Below are positions 17,058 to 24,800 of a DNA stretch of 33,689 nucleotides, in pieces; positions within the stretch are counted from its first letter, which is position 1, and each line of letters opens with the position of its first letter. The notes under the pieces were generated by a model that was not told where the DNA came from, ran no database searches, and saw only the letters and a program-made list of their open reading frames with translations. The stretch spans positions 1-33,689 of the forward strand of contig JBBRHH010000004.1 in NCBI GenBank assembly GCA_038222915.1, written 5' to 3'. The position numbers were made by a program, and so were the translations under genes. Source of the DNA: JBBRHH01 sp038222915. GTDB lineage: Bacteria; Planctomycetota; Phycisphaerae; Tepidisphaerales; Tepidisphaeraceae.

Positions 17058-18890
17058 ATGCCCCACTCCAATGACCTCATCGTAATCGGCGGCGGCCACG
17101 CCGGCGCAGAGGCCGCCTGGGCCGCCTCGCGCCTCGGCGCATCCACCGCCCTCATCACCCTCGACCCCTCCCGCGTCGGCCAGATGTCCTGCAACCCCGC
17201 CATCGGCGGCCTCGCCAAAGGCCAGATGGTCCGCGAAATCGACGCCCTCGGCGGCCTCATGGGCATCGCCACCGACAACACTGGCATCCAGTTCCGAATG
17301 CTCAACCGCTCCAAAGGCCCCGCCGTCTGGGGCCCCCGCGCCCAGGCCGACAAATACCGCTACGCCATCGAAGTGCAGCGCCTCCTTTCCACCTGCGAAA
17401 ACCTCGACATAGTCCCCGGCGAGGTCGGCGAGATCATCACGGAGGCAGATGCAAAGAAGACTGTCACCGGCGTCCGCCTCGCCGACGGCCGCCTCCTCTC
17501 ATGCCGCGCCGTCATCGTCACAACGGGAACCTTCCTGCGGGCCCTCATGCACACCGGCGAAACCAAAACCATAGGCGGCCGCGTCGGGGAAGCCGCCGCC
17601 ACCGGACTCTCCGGCTGTCTCACCCGCCTCGGCCTGGAACTCGGACGGCTAAAAACCGGAACACCCCCGCGCCTGAAGCGCGAAACCATCGACTTCTCGG
17701 CCTTCGAAGAACAACCAGGCGACGAGAAACCCGCCGCGTTTTCCTACTTAAACGAATACGGCGACGCCGCCAACTCCTGGCGCCCGCCTCTCCCCCAGGT
17801 CTGCTGCTTCCTCGGCGAAACCAACGCCGTCATCCACGAAATCATCCGCGCCAACCTCCACCGCGCCCCCATGTACTCCGGCCAAATCCAATCCACCGGC
17901 CCGCGCTACTGTCCCTCCATCGAAGACAAAGTCGTCCGCTTCGCCGAGAAAAACTCCCACCACATCTTCCTGGAGCCCGAAGGCCTCGACACCGACGAAA
18001 TCTACTGCAACGGCATCAGTACCTCCCTCCCCGGCGACGTACAGGAACAAATCGTGCGCCTCGTGCCAGGTCTGAAAAATGCCCAGATCCTGCGCTACGG
18101 CTACGCCGTCGAATACGACATGGTCTGGCCAACCCAGATCCAGTCCACGCTGCAAGCCAAGGCCGTTGCCGGCCTCTTCCTCGCCGGCCAGATCAACGGC
18201 ACCAGCGGCTACGAAGAAGCCGCCGCCCAGGGTCTCATCGCCGGCGTAAACGCCGTGCGCTACGTCGCCAACAAAACCGAAGACTTCGTCCTCCGCCGCG
18301 ACCAGGCCTACATGGGCGTGCTGATCGACGATCTGGTGACCAAGCCCCCCACCGAGCCGTATCGAATGTTCACCAGCCGCGCCGAGCACCGGCTCCATCT
18401 GCGAAACGACAACGCCGACGCGCGCCTGACATCGATCGGCCGCGACATCGGCCTCGTCGACGACAACCGCTGGGCAAAATTCAACGCGCGACAGCAAGAG
18501 CTGGCCACAGCCGAGGAACTCATTCGCGTCAGCCGCATCGAAGGCGTAAGCGCCGGCGAATGGCTGAAACGGCCCGGCGCGGATTGGGCAAAGCTGGTAG
18601 AGAAACTCCCCGCCGCCGCCGCAGTGTCGACCGGCGTAGCTTGGCTGCTGGAAATCCAGATCAAGTACGAAGGCTACATCGCCCGCCAGGACCGCCAGAT
18701 CGAGCGCTTCGCCCAGATGGAAGGCAAGCTGATTCCGCTCTCACTCGATTACGCCAAAGTAACCGGCCTGCGCACCGAGGCCCGCCAGAAATTTGGAACC
18801 TTCAATCCGCGCAGCCTCGGCCAGGCGCTGCGAATCAGCGGAATCACGCCCGCCGACGTAACCGTGCTGGCCATTTATCTGGGGAAATAA
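17058..18890 (+). CDS. mnmG: tRNA uridine-5-carboxymethylaminomethyl modification enzyme MnmG (GidA)
   Basis: 610 aa from ATG 17058, the usual family size. Upstream in-frame starts would add low-complexity sequence. With MnmE it installs the (carboxymethyl)aminomethyl group at U34 of tRNA, using FAD, NADH and methylene-THF, in the cytoplasm. The FAD-binding IVIGGGHAGAEAAWAASRLG is at the N-terminus, followed by SCNPAIGGLAKGQMVREIDA. Both GidA signatures are present: GPRYCPSIEDKVVRFAEK and AGQINGTSGYEEAAAQGLIA. The C-terminal helical domain ends GITPADVTVLAIYL. No mnmE is in the window. Base use changes inside the gene: the 5' two thirds is very C-rich on the coding strand and the 3' third is balanced. 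Confidence 0.97.
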   Translation: MPHSNDLIVIGGGHAGAEAAWAASRLGASTALITLDPSRVGQMSCNPAIGGLAKGQMVREIDALGGLMGIATDNTGIQFRMLNRSKGPAVWGPRAQADKYRYAIEVQRLLSTCENLDIVPGEVGEIITEADAKKTVTGVRLADGRLLSCRAVIVTTGTFLRALMHTGETKTIGGRVGEAAATGLSGCLTRLGLELGRLKTGTPPRLKRETIDFSAFEEQPGDEKPAAFSYLNEYGDAANSWRPPLPQVCCFLGETNAVIHEIIRANLHRAPMYSGQIQSTGPRYCPSIEDKVVRFAEKNSHHIFLEPEGLDTDEIYCNGISTSLPGDVQEQIVRLVPGLKNAQILRYGYAVEYDMVWPTQIQSTLQAKAVAGLFLAGQINGTSGYEEAAAQGLIAGVNAVRYVANKTEDFVLRRDQAYMGVLIDDLVTKPPTEPYRMFTSRAEHRLHLRNDNADARLTSIGRDIGLVDDNRWAKFNARQQELATAEELIRVSRIEGVSAGEWLKRPGADWAKLVEKLPAAAAVSTGVAWLLEIQIKYEGYIARQDRQIERFAQMEGKLIPLSLDYAKVTGLRTEARQKFGTFNPRSLGQALRISGITPADVTVLAIYLGK

Positions 18891-18894
18891 AGTG

Positions 18895-19440
18895 CTACCA
18901 CTTCAGGATAATCAGGATGACCGCCGCAATGGCCATTTCGATCAGGCCAAAAAGCAGCAGCGTCGGCATCCGGCCCGGCTGCGCTGGGCGCTCTTCAATC
19001 GGGCTCGGCATCACATGACTGTTCTGGACAATGGCGATGATCAAATTCGCCTCAAACGGATCGATCGCCATCGCATCCGCCTGTCGAAGCAGCCGCTGAC
19101 GCTGCGAGTAGCGAAGCGTGCCCCCCTCAATCGCCGCCGTCACGTACCCGGCAAACGCATCGGCCTTGTCCGTCCGAAAGGCCGACGGCATCTTTTCCAC
19201 CGGCTTAACCAGCACAACCGCAGCGCGGGACATGCGCGGGGTCGCAGAGTTTGTTGCGCTTGTGGGGCGGGATGCGTCGAACTCCGCCGAAAGCTTGCAG
19301 AGGGAGTGATGCATCCGCCCGGGCTCGCGACGGTGCTGATGACGAATCCGCCGCGCCTGCCGGCGATAGTCCGCGGAGGCCGCAGACGCCGTCAGAGGCG
19401 TCGATTCGAGATCGGAGATGCGGCGAACAACAAAGCTCAT
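18895..19440 (-). CDS. Hypothetical C-terminally membrane-anchored protein with YSxRxRL motif
   Basis: 181 aa; the stop lies four bases from that of mnmG (convergent). The N-terminal half is basic and Ala/Arg/Ser-rich and probably disordered. The second half has a compact domain with LRYSQRQRLLRQADAMAI and DPFEANLIIAIVQ, a pattern I associate with small Planctomycete proteins of unknown role. One hydrophobic helix, LLLFGLIEMAIAAVILIIL, sits at the very C-terminus, so it would be tail-anchored with the domain in the cytoplasm. I cannot assign a function. The real start could be further inside, since the first 60 residues are weakly protein-like. Confidence 0.65.
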   Translation of the reverse strand: MSFVVRRISDLESTPLTASAASADYRRQARRIRHQHRREPGRMHHSLCKLSAEFDASRPTSATNSATPRMSRAAVVLVKPVEKMPSAFRTDKADAFAGYVTAAIEGGTLRYSQRQRLLRQADAMAIDPFEANLIIAIVQNSHVMPSPIEERPAQPGRMPTLLLFGLIEMAIAAVILIILKW

Positions 19441-19523
19441 CTGTACACCAGTCTACCGCGCTCAACCCACGTAACGAAAAAATCAGCCCACTCGCGTCAG
19501 TTGGTCCCAAATTTGTTTACTGC

Positions 19524-19541
19524 ATATGCCGAATATGCCGA
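19524..19541. repeat. Tandem 9-base repeat in a divergent promoter region
   Basis: ATATGCCGA occurs twice head to tail between the divergent genes starting at 19440 (-) and 19635 (+). Two phased copies could be an operator half-site pair, but no factor is known from the sequence. Confidence 0.4.
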
Positions 19542-19634
19542 ATTTTCCGTGGCCAATCCCATCGGGTATGCTGCTGCACCCGTGCTGAATGAAGTGGCTC
19601 GGCCAAGGGAACCCGCGCAGAGTGAAGAGGTTAC

Positions 19635-20501
19635 ATGACTTGGCGAAAAAGGCTGTCGCTGTTTAGCGTCGGGTTGCTGGTCGCGCTGCTGGCCATCGGC
19701 GGTTTCGCATGGAAAATGCACCGAAGCCGGCCCGAGTTCTACCGGCCCTACACCTGGACCACGCCCCAGCGCGGCGTCCTCGCCCACAAGGCCCTCGACA
19801 AACTCGCAACCGTCCACAACGCATTTGCCACCCAGTCAAACAACGCAATGCGAATGGCCCGCATGAGCGGCAGCACCATCCCCGCCACCCTCCCCGCCGA
19901 GCCATTCAGCATCAAACTCACCGAAGAAGAGCTCAATGCGCTATTGATGCACATGGCCGACATCTACCACTGGAACGGCAAATACGAGGACTTCGTCACC
20001 GACCCGGGAGTCTATTTCGATGACGGCCGGATCATAGTCGCGGGAAGTGTCGTCGAACTCGGAACAGTGATGAGCCTGGTCTTCGAGCCCAGGCTCGACG
20101 CAAACGGAAAGCTGCGGATGGACTTGGCCCATATCATGAGCGGCAGGCTGCCGGTCCCGCGAATCATGCTCAATGGCCAGATCGAAAAGCTGACCACGGT
20201 CCTCGAAAAGAATCTGCCGGCCTGGGAACGCAAGGCAAAAATGGACCCCCAGGGCCGCGCCAACGGTGCCGCCGCCGCCGCCGCCATGACCAAGATGCTC
20301 CTGCATTCGCTGGACGGAACGCCGTCCGACCCGCTGATCTTTCTGCCCACCGAAGACAAGGACTACGCGGCCCTCAAAGTGACCGCGCTGGAGGTCAAGG
20401 GAAATACACTCAGCCTCACCATGCAACTGGTCAATCCGGGTGAGCAGGCAACCTACCTCGCAGGCATCAAAGCAGACAAAACCACAGGCGCCGGCCAGTA
20501 G
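19635..20501 (+). CDS. Hypothetical single-span membrane/exported protein
   Basis: 288 aa with AAGAGG four bases before the ATG. The N-terminus is a signal anchor (LSLFSVGLLVALLAIGGFAW), followed by a soluble region outside the membrane. FSIKLTEEELNALLMHMA and DGRIIVAGSVVELGTVMSLVFEPRL give an alternating helix/strand pattern, and an Ala-rich spacer (GAAAAAAMTKM) lies near residue 215. The LTEEELNALL segment followed by a beta sheet resembles membrane-bound lipid-binding-like proteins of the YpmS kind, but this is only a pattern impression. It lies directly upstream of the flagellar block but is separated from it by a terminator. Confidence 0.7.
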   Translation: MTWRKRLSLFSVGLLVALLAIGGFAWKMHRSRPEFYRPYTWTTPQRGVLAHKALDKLATVHNAFATQSNNAMRMARMSGSTIPATLPAEPFSIKLTEEELNALLMHMADIYHWNGKYEDFVTDPGVYFDDGRIIVAGSVVELGTVMSLVFEPRLDANGKLRMDLAHIMSGRLPVPRIMLNGQIEKLTTVLEKNLPAWERKAKMDPQGRANGAAAAAAMTKMLLHSLDGTPSDPLIFLPTEDKDYAALKVTALEVKGNTLSLTMQLVNPGEQATYLAGIKADKTTGAGQ

Positions 20502-20510
20502 GCCGTTTTT
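20492..20510 (+). terminator. Intrinsic terminator overlapping the stop codon
   Basis: CGGCC (20492-20496), loop AGTA, GGCCG (20501-20505), then TTTTT. The loop and stem include the TAG stop of the preceding gene. The stem is only 5 bp but all G-C, so moderate termination is expected. It insulates the flagellar operon. Confidence 0.6.
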
Positions 20511-20728
20511 GCCGATGGGTCGCAGGTGCTGCGCTGCGGCATCCTCAGATGGGAGGCAACAAGAGAGTCGAGCAAGGTTGGGGCAGCTTATTTTTTGAAT
20601 CCCGCTATTGCTTCAAACGCTGGCACTTACGCGCGCATGCCCACCCCCCCTGGTCTGCAATATGCACAGCCCATCGCGATCCGGCACACCAATTGAAATG
20701 ACAGGGTTGGTTTGACCAGGAGCGACGT

Positions 20729-21007
20729 ATGTCAGCAGATTTGAAAACGCTCGGAGAGCGTATTGTGGAAGCCGCCAGGATGGCGGTCGGTCAGCATCTG
20801 GCGGGCACGATTCTCGATGAAATGAATCAGAGGCAGTGGTGGCGGGCCGGCGGAGCCGGTTCAGGAAGCGCAGGCGATGCCGGCAATTCCCACGGGCGGA
20901 CACGGATGTCCGGCCCAGCCTCCTTCACGGATGAAGCACTGCCAAATGCGGGGGACCCCTCGTGGCAATCGGGGTGGTTTCCCTTCGCCGACGGAGGACC
21001 GGAATGA
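20729..21007 (+). CDS. Small unknown protein leading the flagellar operon
   Basis: 92 aa, with AGGAG (20718-20722) six bases before the ATG. Its TGA overlaps the flgF start as ATGA, so the two are translationally coupled. The first 38 residues are predicted helical (KTLGERIVEAARMAVGQHLA, ILDEMNQRQWW); the rest is Gly/Ser-rich and ends with FPFADGGPE. It has no signal peptide and no membrane segment. I do not recognise a family. The position suggests a flagellar assembly factor, chaperone or regulator specific to this lineage (inference). Confidence 0.6.
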   Translation: MSADLKTLGERIVEAARMAVGQHLAGTILDEMNQRQWWRAGGAGSGSAGDAGNSHGRTRMSGPASFTDEALPNAGDPSWQSGWFPFADGGPE

Positions 21008-21768
21008 TTTACGGTCTTTACCTCTCGGCCACGGGCGTCTTGACCAATTCGTACAGGCAGGACGTCATTGCTAATAACCTGGCCAACTCGGAAACGGTTG
21101 GCTTTAAAAGAGACGTGCCGCTCTTTCGCCAACGGTTAACCGAATCGCAGGAAAACCGGCTGGCATCCGGCCGAAGCAACGATCTGCTGGAAGGCATGGG
21201 CGGCGGCATGTTTGCGTCGCCAGTCTCCGTTGACACCAGCCAGGGCGACCCGGAAAGCAGCGGAAACAACACCGACGTCGCAATTGAAGGCAAAGGATTC
21301 TTTGCCGTCAAAAACAACGGAAAGCTGGCATTGACGCGCGATGGGCGGCTTTCCGTAAGTGGTCAGGGAAAACTGGTGATGACCAGCAGTGGCAACGAAG
21401 TGCTCGATCCGGACGGCAAACCCATCGAGGTCGATGGACGCCTGCCCATCGCCATTTCAACCGACGGCACGGTCTCACAGAATAAAACCGCCGTGGGGCG
21501 TGTTGGCCTGTTTGATGTGAACGACCCGCGCGAACTCCGCAAAATGGGCGGGTCATTGCTTTCCTATCCAAACCTCGATCTCAAGCAACTTTCAAAGGCC
21601 AGCGGAAAGATGCGGAGCACGTTCTACGAGCGCAGCAATGTCGAACCAACGACTGAGCTGACCAGTTTGATGGACGCTCAGCGGCAGCTTGAGGCCAATG
21701 CAAACATGATCCGTTATCAGGATCAGACTCTTGCCCGGCTGGTAAATGATGTTGGGAAGATTGGCTAG
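21004..21768 (+). CDS. flgF: Flagellar basal-body rod protein FlgF
   Basis: 254 aa from the ATG at 21004. It forms part of the proximal/distal rod in the periplasm and is exported by the flagellar type III system (no signal peptide). The N-terminal rod signature ATGVLTNSYRQDVIANNLANSETVGFKRD is near-canonical. The middle DVAIEGKGFFAV...LTRDGRLSV is the FlgE/F/G family core, and the C-terminal coiled-coil segment LTSLMDAQRQLEANANMI is the usual assembly helix. FlgF rather than FlgG is called from the initial MIYGLYLSATG and its position before a better FlgG match. Confidence 0.92.
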   Translation: MIYGLYLSATGVLTNSYRQDVIANNLANSETVGFKRDVPLFRQRLTESQENRLASGRSNDLLEGMGGGMFASPVSVDTSQGDPESSGNNTDVAIEGKGFFAVKNNGKLALTRDGRLSVSGQGKLVMTSSGNEVLDPDGKPIEVDGRLPIAISTDGTVSQNKTAVGRVGLFDVNDPRELRKMGGSLLSYPNLDLKQLSKASGKMRSTFYERSNVEPTTELTSLMDAQRQLEANANMIRYQDQTLARLVNDVGKIG

Positions 21769-21821
21769 GGAATTCTAAGTTCATGACACCCGCGACACAC
21801 GTCCGATAAAGCTCTTACACC

Positions 21822-22625
21822 ATGGCGATCACCGCTCTAAATTCCGCGGCAACAGGCTTGCGGGCGCTTTCTACCCGCATCGACGTGATCGCCAACAATC
21901 TGGCGAACGCCGAAACGACTTCGTTCAAGCGAAGCCGGGTGAACTTCGAAGACTTGATGTATCTGATGCTGAAACAGCCGGGGGCGACCAACGCCAGCGG
22001 AGAGATTTCGCCGGCCGGCACGTTCGTCGGCTTGGGCACGCGCATCAGCAATACACAGCTCGACATGGAACAAGGGAGCCTGGAAAGCACCAATCGGAGC
22101 CTCGATGTGGGCATTTCGGGCGATGGATTTTTCAAGGTGAAGACCAACCTGGACGATGGGGTGGCCTATACCCGGAACGGCAATTTCTTCACCAATAAGG
22201 ATGGAGAACTCGTCCTGGGCATGGGCGACGGCTACAAGTTAATCCCGCCGATTACGATCCCCAAGGGGACTACCGATATCATCATTAGCCAGGAAGGGAT
22301 TGTGGACGTTCTGCAGACCGGCAGCGCCACAAAGAAGACCGTGGGTCAGATGAAGCTGGTTCAATTTGTGAACCCACAGGGACTTAAGCTTCTGGGCGGC
22401 AGCCTGTACCAGCGAACGGAATCGTCAGGGCCCGCCAACGAGAGCAATCCGGGACAGTTGGGGGCCGGAAAGCTATTGCAGGGAAACTTGGAAGGAAGCA
22501 ACGTCGACCCAGTCAAGGAACTGGTGACGTTGATCAAAACGCAACGGTCGTTTGAGCTGAACAGCCAGTCGATCCAGACAGCGGATCAGGCGCTGCAAAC
22601 GATCGGCAACCTGAGACGAGGATAG
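21822..22625 (+). CDS. flgG: Flagellar distal rod protein FlgG
   Basis: 267 aa, close to the family norm of about 260. It builds the distal rod that crosses the P- and L-rings. The N-terminus ALNSAATGLRALSTRIDVIANNLANAETTSFKR is typical. GTRISNTQLDMEQGSLE and the characteristic SLDVGISGDGFFKVK...AYTRNGNF follow, and SNVDPVKELVTLIKTQRSFELNSQSI is the conserved C-terminal helix. No clear Shine-Dalgarno precedes it, so translation may depend on the flgF ribosomes 53 bases upstream. Confidence 0.96.
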   Translation: MAITALNSAATGLRALSTRIDVIANNLANAETTSFKRSRVNFEDLMYLMLKQPGATNASGEISPAGTFVGLGTRISNTQLDMEQGSLESTNRSLDVGISGDGFFKVKTNLDDGVAYTRNGNFFTNKDGELVLGMGDGYKLIPPITIPKGTTDIIISQEGIVDVLQTGSATKKTVGQMKLVQFVNPQGLKLLGGSLYQRTESSGPANESNPGQLGAGKLLQGNLEGSNVDPVKELVTLIKTQRSFELNSQSIQTADQALQTIGNLRRG

Positions 22626-22666
22626 CGGCTAATTCTGCCTTGAGATGAAGCGGGATGGAGGTCGCC

Positions 22667-23887
22667 ATGATGTATCGACGCCGGCCAAATGCCAGGAAAC
22701 AAGCCCAAATGGTCGTTGTCGCCCTCGTGCTTGCGATGGCGACACAACTCTTGCTGCATCAGTGGGGATATGGGGCCGAGCTTCCAACTCCAGGCTCTGA
22801 AAAGTTCATCGGCCCCAGCAGCGGCACTGGGACGGTCATCGAATTGCGAAGCGAAGCGGCGGTGATCGGAGATTCGATCACCCTGCGTCAGGTGGCGCGA
22901 TGGTCCAGCGCGGACAAAACCGTGATGGATCCGATGGCAGACCTGGTGTTAACGCGATTCAGCGGGGACTCGCCGTTTGAGCCGGTGAATGTTGAACGGA
23001 TCAAGGCGGTCCTTCGGGCGGCGGGGATGAATATCGCGGTGCTTAACTTCACCGGCGCTACGTCATGCACGGTGTCGCGATCAGATGAGGCCGTGGATCA
23101 ATCGACCGCCTTGCAGAAGTGGGCCGACGCGAAGTCGGCCGGTGTCGCGGCGGTGCCGGTGCGTCCGGTGTTGGCGGCGGAAGCGCCTGCTGTAAGCGAC
23201 CCCCCTGCGACGAAAACCCTGCGCGATGTTCTCCTAAATGATATCGCCGAGCGGCTGTACCTGCCGGTTGAGTCGCTTCAAGTGCGGTTTGATGCGCAGG
23301 ACGATAAGCTCCTGCGGACTTCCGAACCGTTGTTCCAGGTGACGATCGAATCCCGGCAGTTGCGCGATCTGGGCGATGTAAGCTGGGACGTAGCATTGAT
23401 TAACGGGGCAACCAAAAAGAAGGCGACGATCAAGGCGTATGCACGCGCCTGGCAACGGCAAGTGGTCCTCGGCAAGGCTGTTGCAGCACGACAAGTTATT
23501 CGCGACGAGGACGTGATCGACAAGCGAACCCTTGCGGATCATGTGCCCGGCGAACCGCTCGCTGAGAAGACTGAAGTGGTCGGACAGCAGGCGGCGCGGG
23601 ACTTGGTGGCGGGGACAGTCATGACCGGGCGATTGGTGGAGACGGTTCCACTCGTGCATTCGGGTCAACTGGTGACGGTGATTGTGGAGTCGGGCAGAAT
23701 TCAGATCAAAACAGTGGCCGAGGCGCGGGAAACCGCGTCATTTGGGCAGACGATCCGCGTAAAGAAGCCGGGGACCGATGAAGAGTTCAACGTTGTTGTA
23801 ACCGGGCCGCAGACGGCTCGGGCAACCGCAATTTCCGAAGTGGGAGCGGCGCGGCCGGCAGTTTATAAGCTGGACGCGATTCCTTAA
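22667..23887 (+). CDS. flgA: Flagella basal-body P-ring formation protein FlgA
   Basis: 406 aa from the ATG at 22667, five bases after GGAGG (22657-22661); an ATG at 22655 overlaps that site and is less likely. FlgA is the periplasmic chaperone for assembly of FlgI into the P-ring. There is an N-terminal membrane signal (MVVVALVLAMATQLLL). The C-terminal third is the SAF/FlgA domain (VLGKAVAARQVIRDEDVI, QAARDLVAGTVMTGRLVE, LVTVIVESGRIQIKT, GQTIRVKKPGTDEEF). At 406 aa it is much longer than enteric FlgA (about 220), with an additional N-terminal beta-rich region. Confidence 0.92.
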   Translation: MMYRRRPNARKQAQMVVVALVLAMATQLLLHQWGYGAELPTPGSEKFIGPSSGTGTVIELRSEAAVIGDSITLRQVARWSSADKTVMDPMADLVLTRFSGDSPFEPVNVERIKAVLRAAGMNIAVLNFTGATSCTVSRSDEAVDQSTALQKWADAKSAGVAAVPVRPVLAAEAPAVSDPPATKTLRDVLLNDIAERLYLPVESLQVRFDAQDDKLLRTSEPLFQVTIESRQLRDLGDVSWDVALINGATKKKATIKAYARAWQRQVVLGKAVAARQVIRDEDVIDKRTLADHVPGEPLAEKTEVVGQQAARDLVAGTVMTGRLVETVPLVHSGQLVTVIVESGRIQIKTVAEARETASFGQTIRVKKPGTDEEFNVVVTGPQTARATAISEVGAARPAVYKLDAIP

Positions 23888-23980
23888 GCCAAATCAATCA
23901 AGAGATGTGTGTTGCGTGGCCGCCGGAGTGCGGCTGCGAAAGGTAACGGCGGAGGCCGGCAATGATGACAGGGATGTCGG

Positions 23981-24772
23981 ATGAAGCGAGAAGTTCTTGC
24001 CGCCGTGGCTGTACATGCGCTCTGCTGTGGGCTTGCGATCGGACAGGACGCACCTAATCCTCAACCAAATTCAAAACGCAATGTTGAACGCCCGTCGGCT
24101 CCAGAGAAGATCCGGTCGGGGGACATCGCGACGAATACCGCCGCGATAATGCAGCGGACGGGGGCCACGCTGTACGAAGCGACACTTCAGGCCGCTCCGG
24201 ACTCCAGTCAGGCGAAGATTGCGAACACCAGCCTGATGGCGGTGGCCGAACCGGAGCCCAGGACGGTCAAGAAGCACGACTTGCTGACCATTATCATTCG
24301 GGAAGATAGCGATTTCTCTTCCAAGGGCACCAGTGACCTGAAGAAGGACACGACACTCGACGCCGGGCTCGATGATTTTGTGAAGCTAAAGCTCAGCAAC
24401 TTTGAGCTCAAGGGCGGCGGGCTTGGCGCTACGCCGCCGCAGCTTAAATTGCACGGGTCGCGAGAACAAAAGGGCGATGCAACCGTTGACCGTCAGGACA
24501 CGTTTACCGCTCGGATCACGGCGGAAATTCTGGATGTCAAACCCAACGGCACACTGGTCATTCAGGCCCGCAAGCACATCAAGACGGACGAGGAAGAACA
24601 GGAATTCATTCTGACGGGCATCTGCCGGGCCGAGGACATCCAGGTGGACAACACGCTGTTGAGCACGCAGATTTTCGACCTCTCGCTTCAGAAAAATCAC
24701 AAGGGCGCGGTAGTGGATACCAACAAACGGGGATTCATCACGAAATTATTGGACTTCATCAACCCGTTCTGA
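23981..24772 (+). CDS. flgH: Flagellar L-ring protein FlgH
   Basis: 263 aa, with GGGATGTCGG just before the ATG. It forms the outer-membrane L-ring. Family motifs are the central KKHDLLTIIIREDSDFSSKG, DRQDTFTARITAEILDVKPNGTLVIQA and the C-terminal GICRAEDIQVDNTLLSTQI. The N-terminus has a signal peptide with two cysteines (HALCCG) but not a canonical lipobox, so cleavage by signal peptidase I near AIG|QD is more likely than the lipidation known for enteric FlgH. A gap of 93 bases separates it from flgA. Its stop lies inside a perfect hairpin ahead of flgI. Confidence 0.94.
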   Translation: MKREVLAAVAVHALCCGLAIGQDAPNPQPNSKRNVERPSAPEKIRSGDIATNTAAIMQRTGATLYEATLQAAPDSSQAKIANTSLMAVAEPEPRTVKKHDLLTIIIREDSDFSSKGTSDLKKDTTLDAGLDDFVKLKLSNFELKGGGLGATPPQLKLHGSREQKGDATVDRQDTFTARITAEILDVKPNGTLVIQARKHIKTDEEEQEFILTGICRAEDIQVDNTLLSTQIFDLSLQKNHKGAVVDTNKRGFITKLLDFINPF

Positions 24773-24791
24773 CCGATAACACATCGGTCAG
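24769..24791 (+). promoter_or_regulatory. Perfect 9-bp hairpin at the flgH stop / flgI leader
   Basis: CTGACCGAT (24769-24777), loop AACAC, ATCGGTCAG (24783-24791). The flgH stop is in the left arm, and the right arm ends nine bases before the flgI ATG, where no Shine-Dalgarno is visible. There is no T tract, so this is more likely a translational or mRNA-stability element than a terminator. Confidence 0.55.
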
Positions 24792-24800
24792 CCAACTCTC

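Noticed and set aside
16273..17085. 270-codon open frame on + strand
   Set aside because: It has a good Shine-Dalgarno but the product is low-complexity, crosses the palindromic element and purine tract, and overlaps the mnmG start.
18892..19638. 248-codon + strand frame
   Set aside because: Opposite the 181-aa minus-strand gene; His/Arg-rich product without pattern, overlapping the real gene at 19635.
20621..20640. Sigma-54-like promoter before the flagellar operon
   Set aside because: TGGCAC is perfect, but the downstream GC element is one base out of the required spacing and lacks TTGC.
18890..20728. Replication origin next to mnmG
   Set aside because: No DnaA-box cluster (TTATNCACA) seen by eye here or in 15840-17057, and no dnaA/parAB nearby; kept only as a composition finding.
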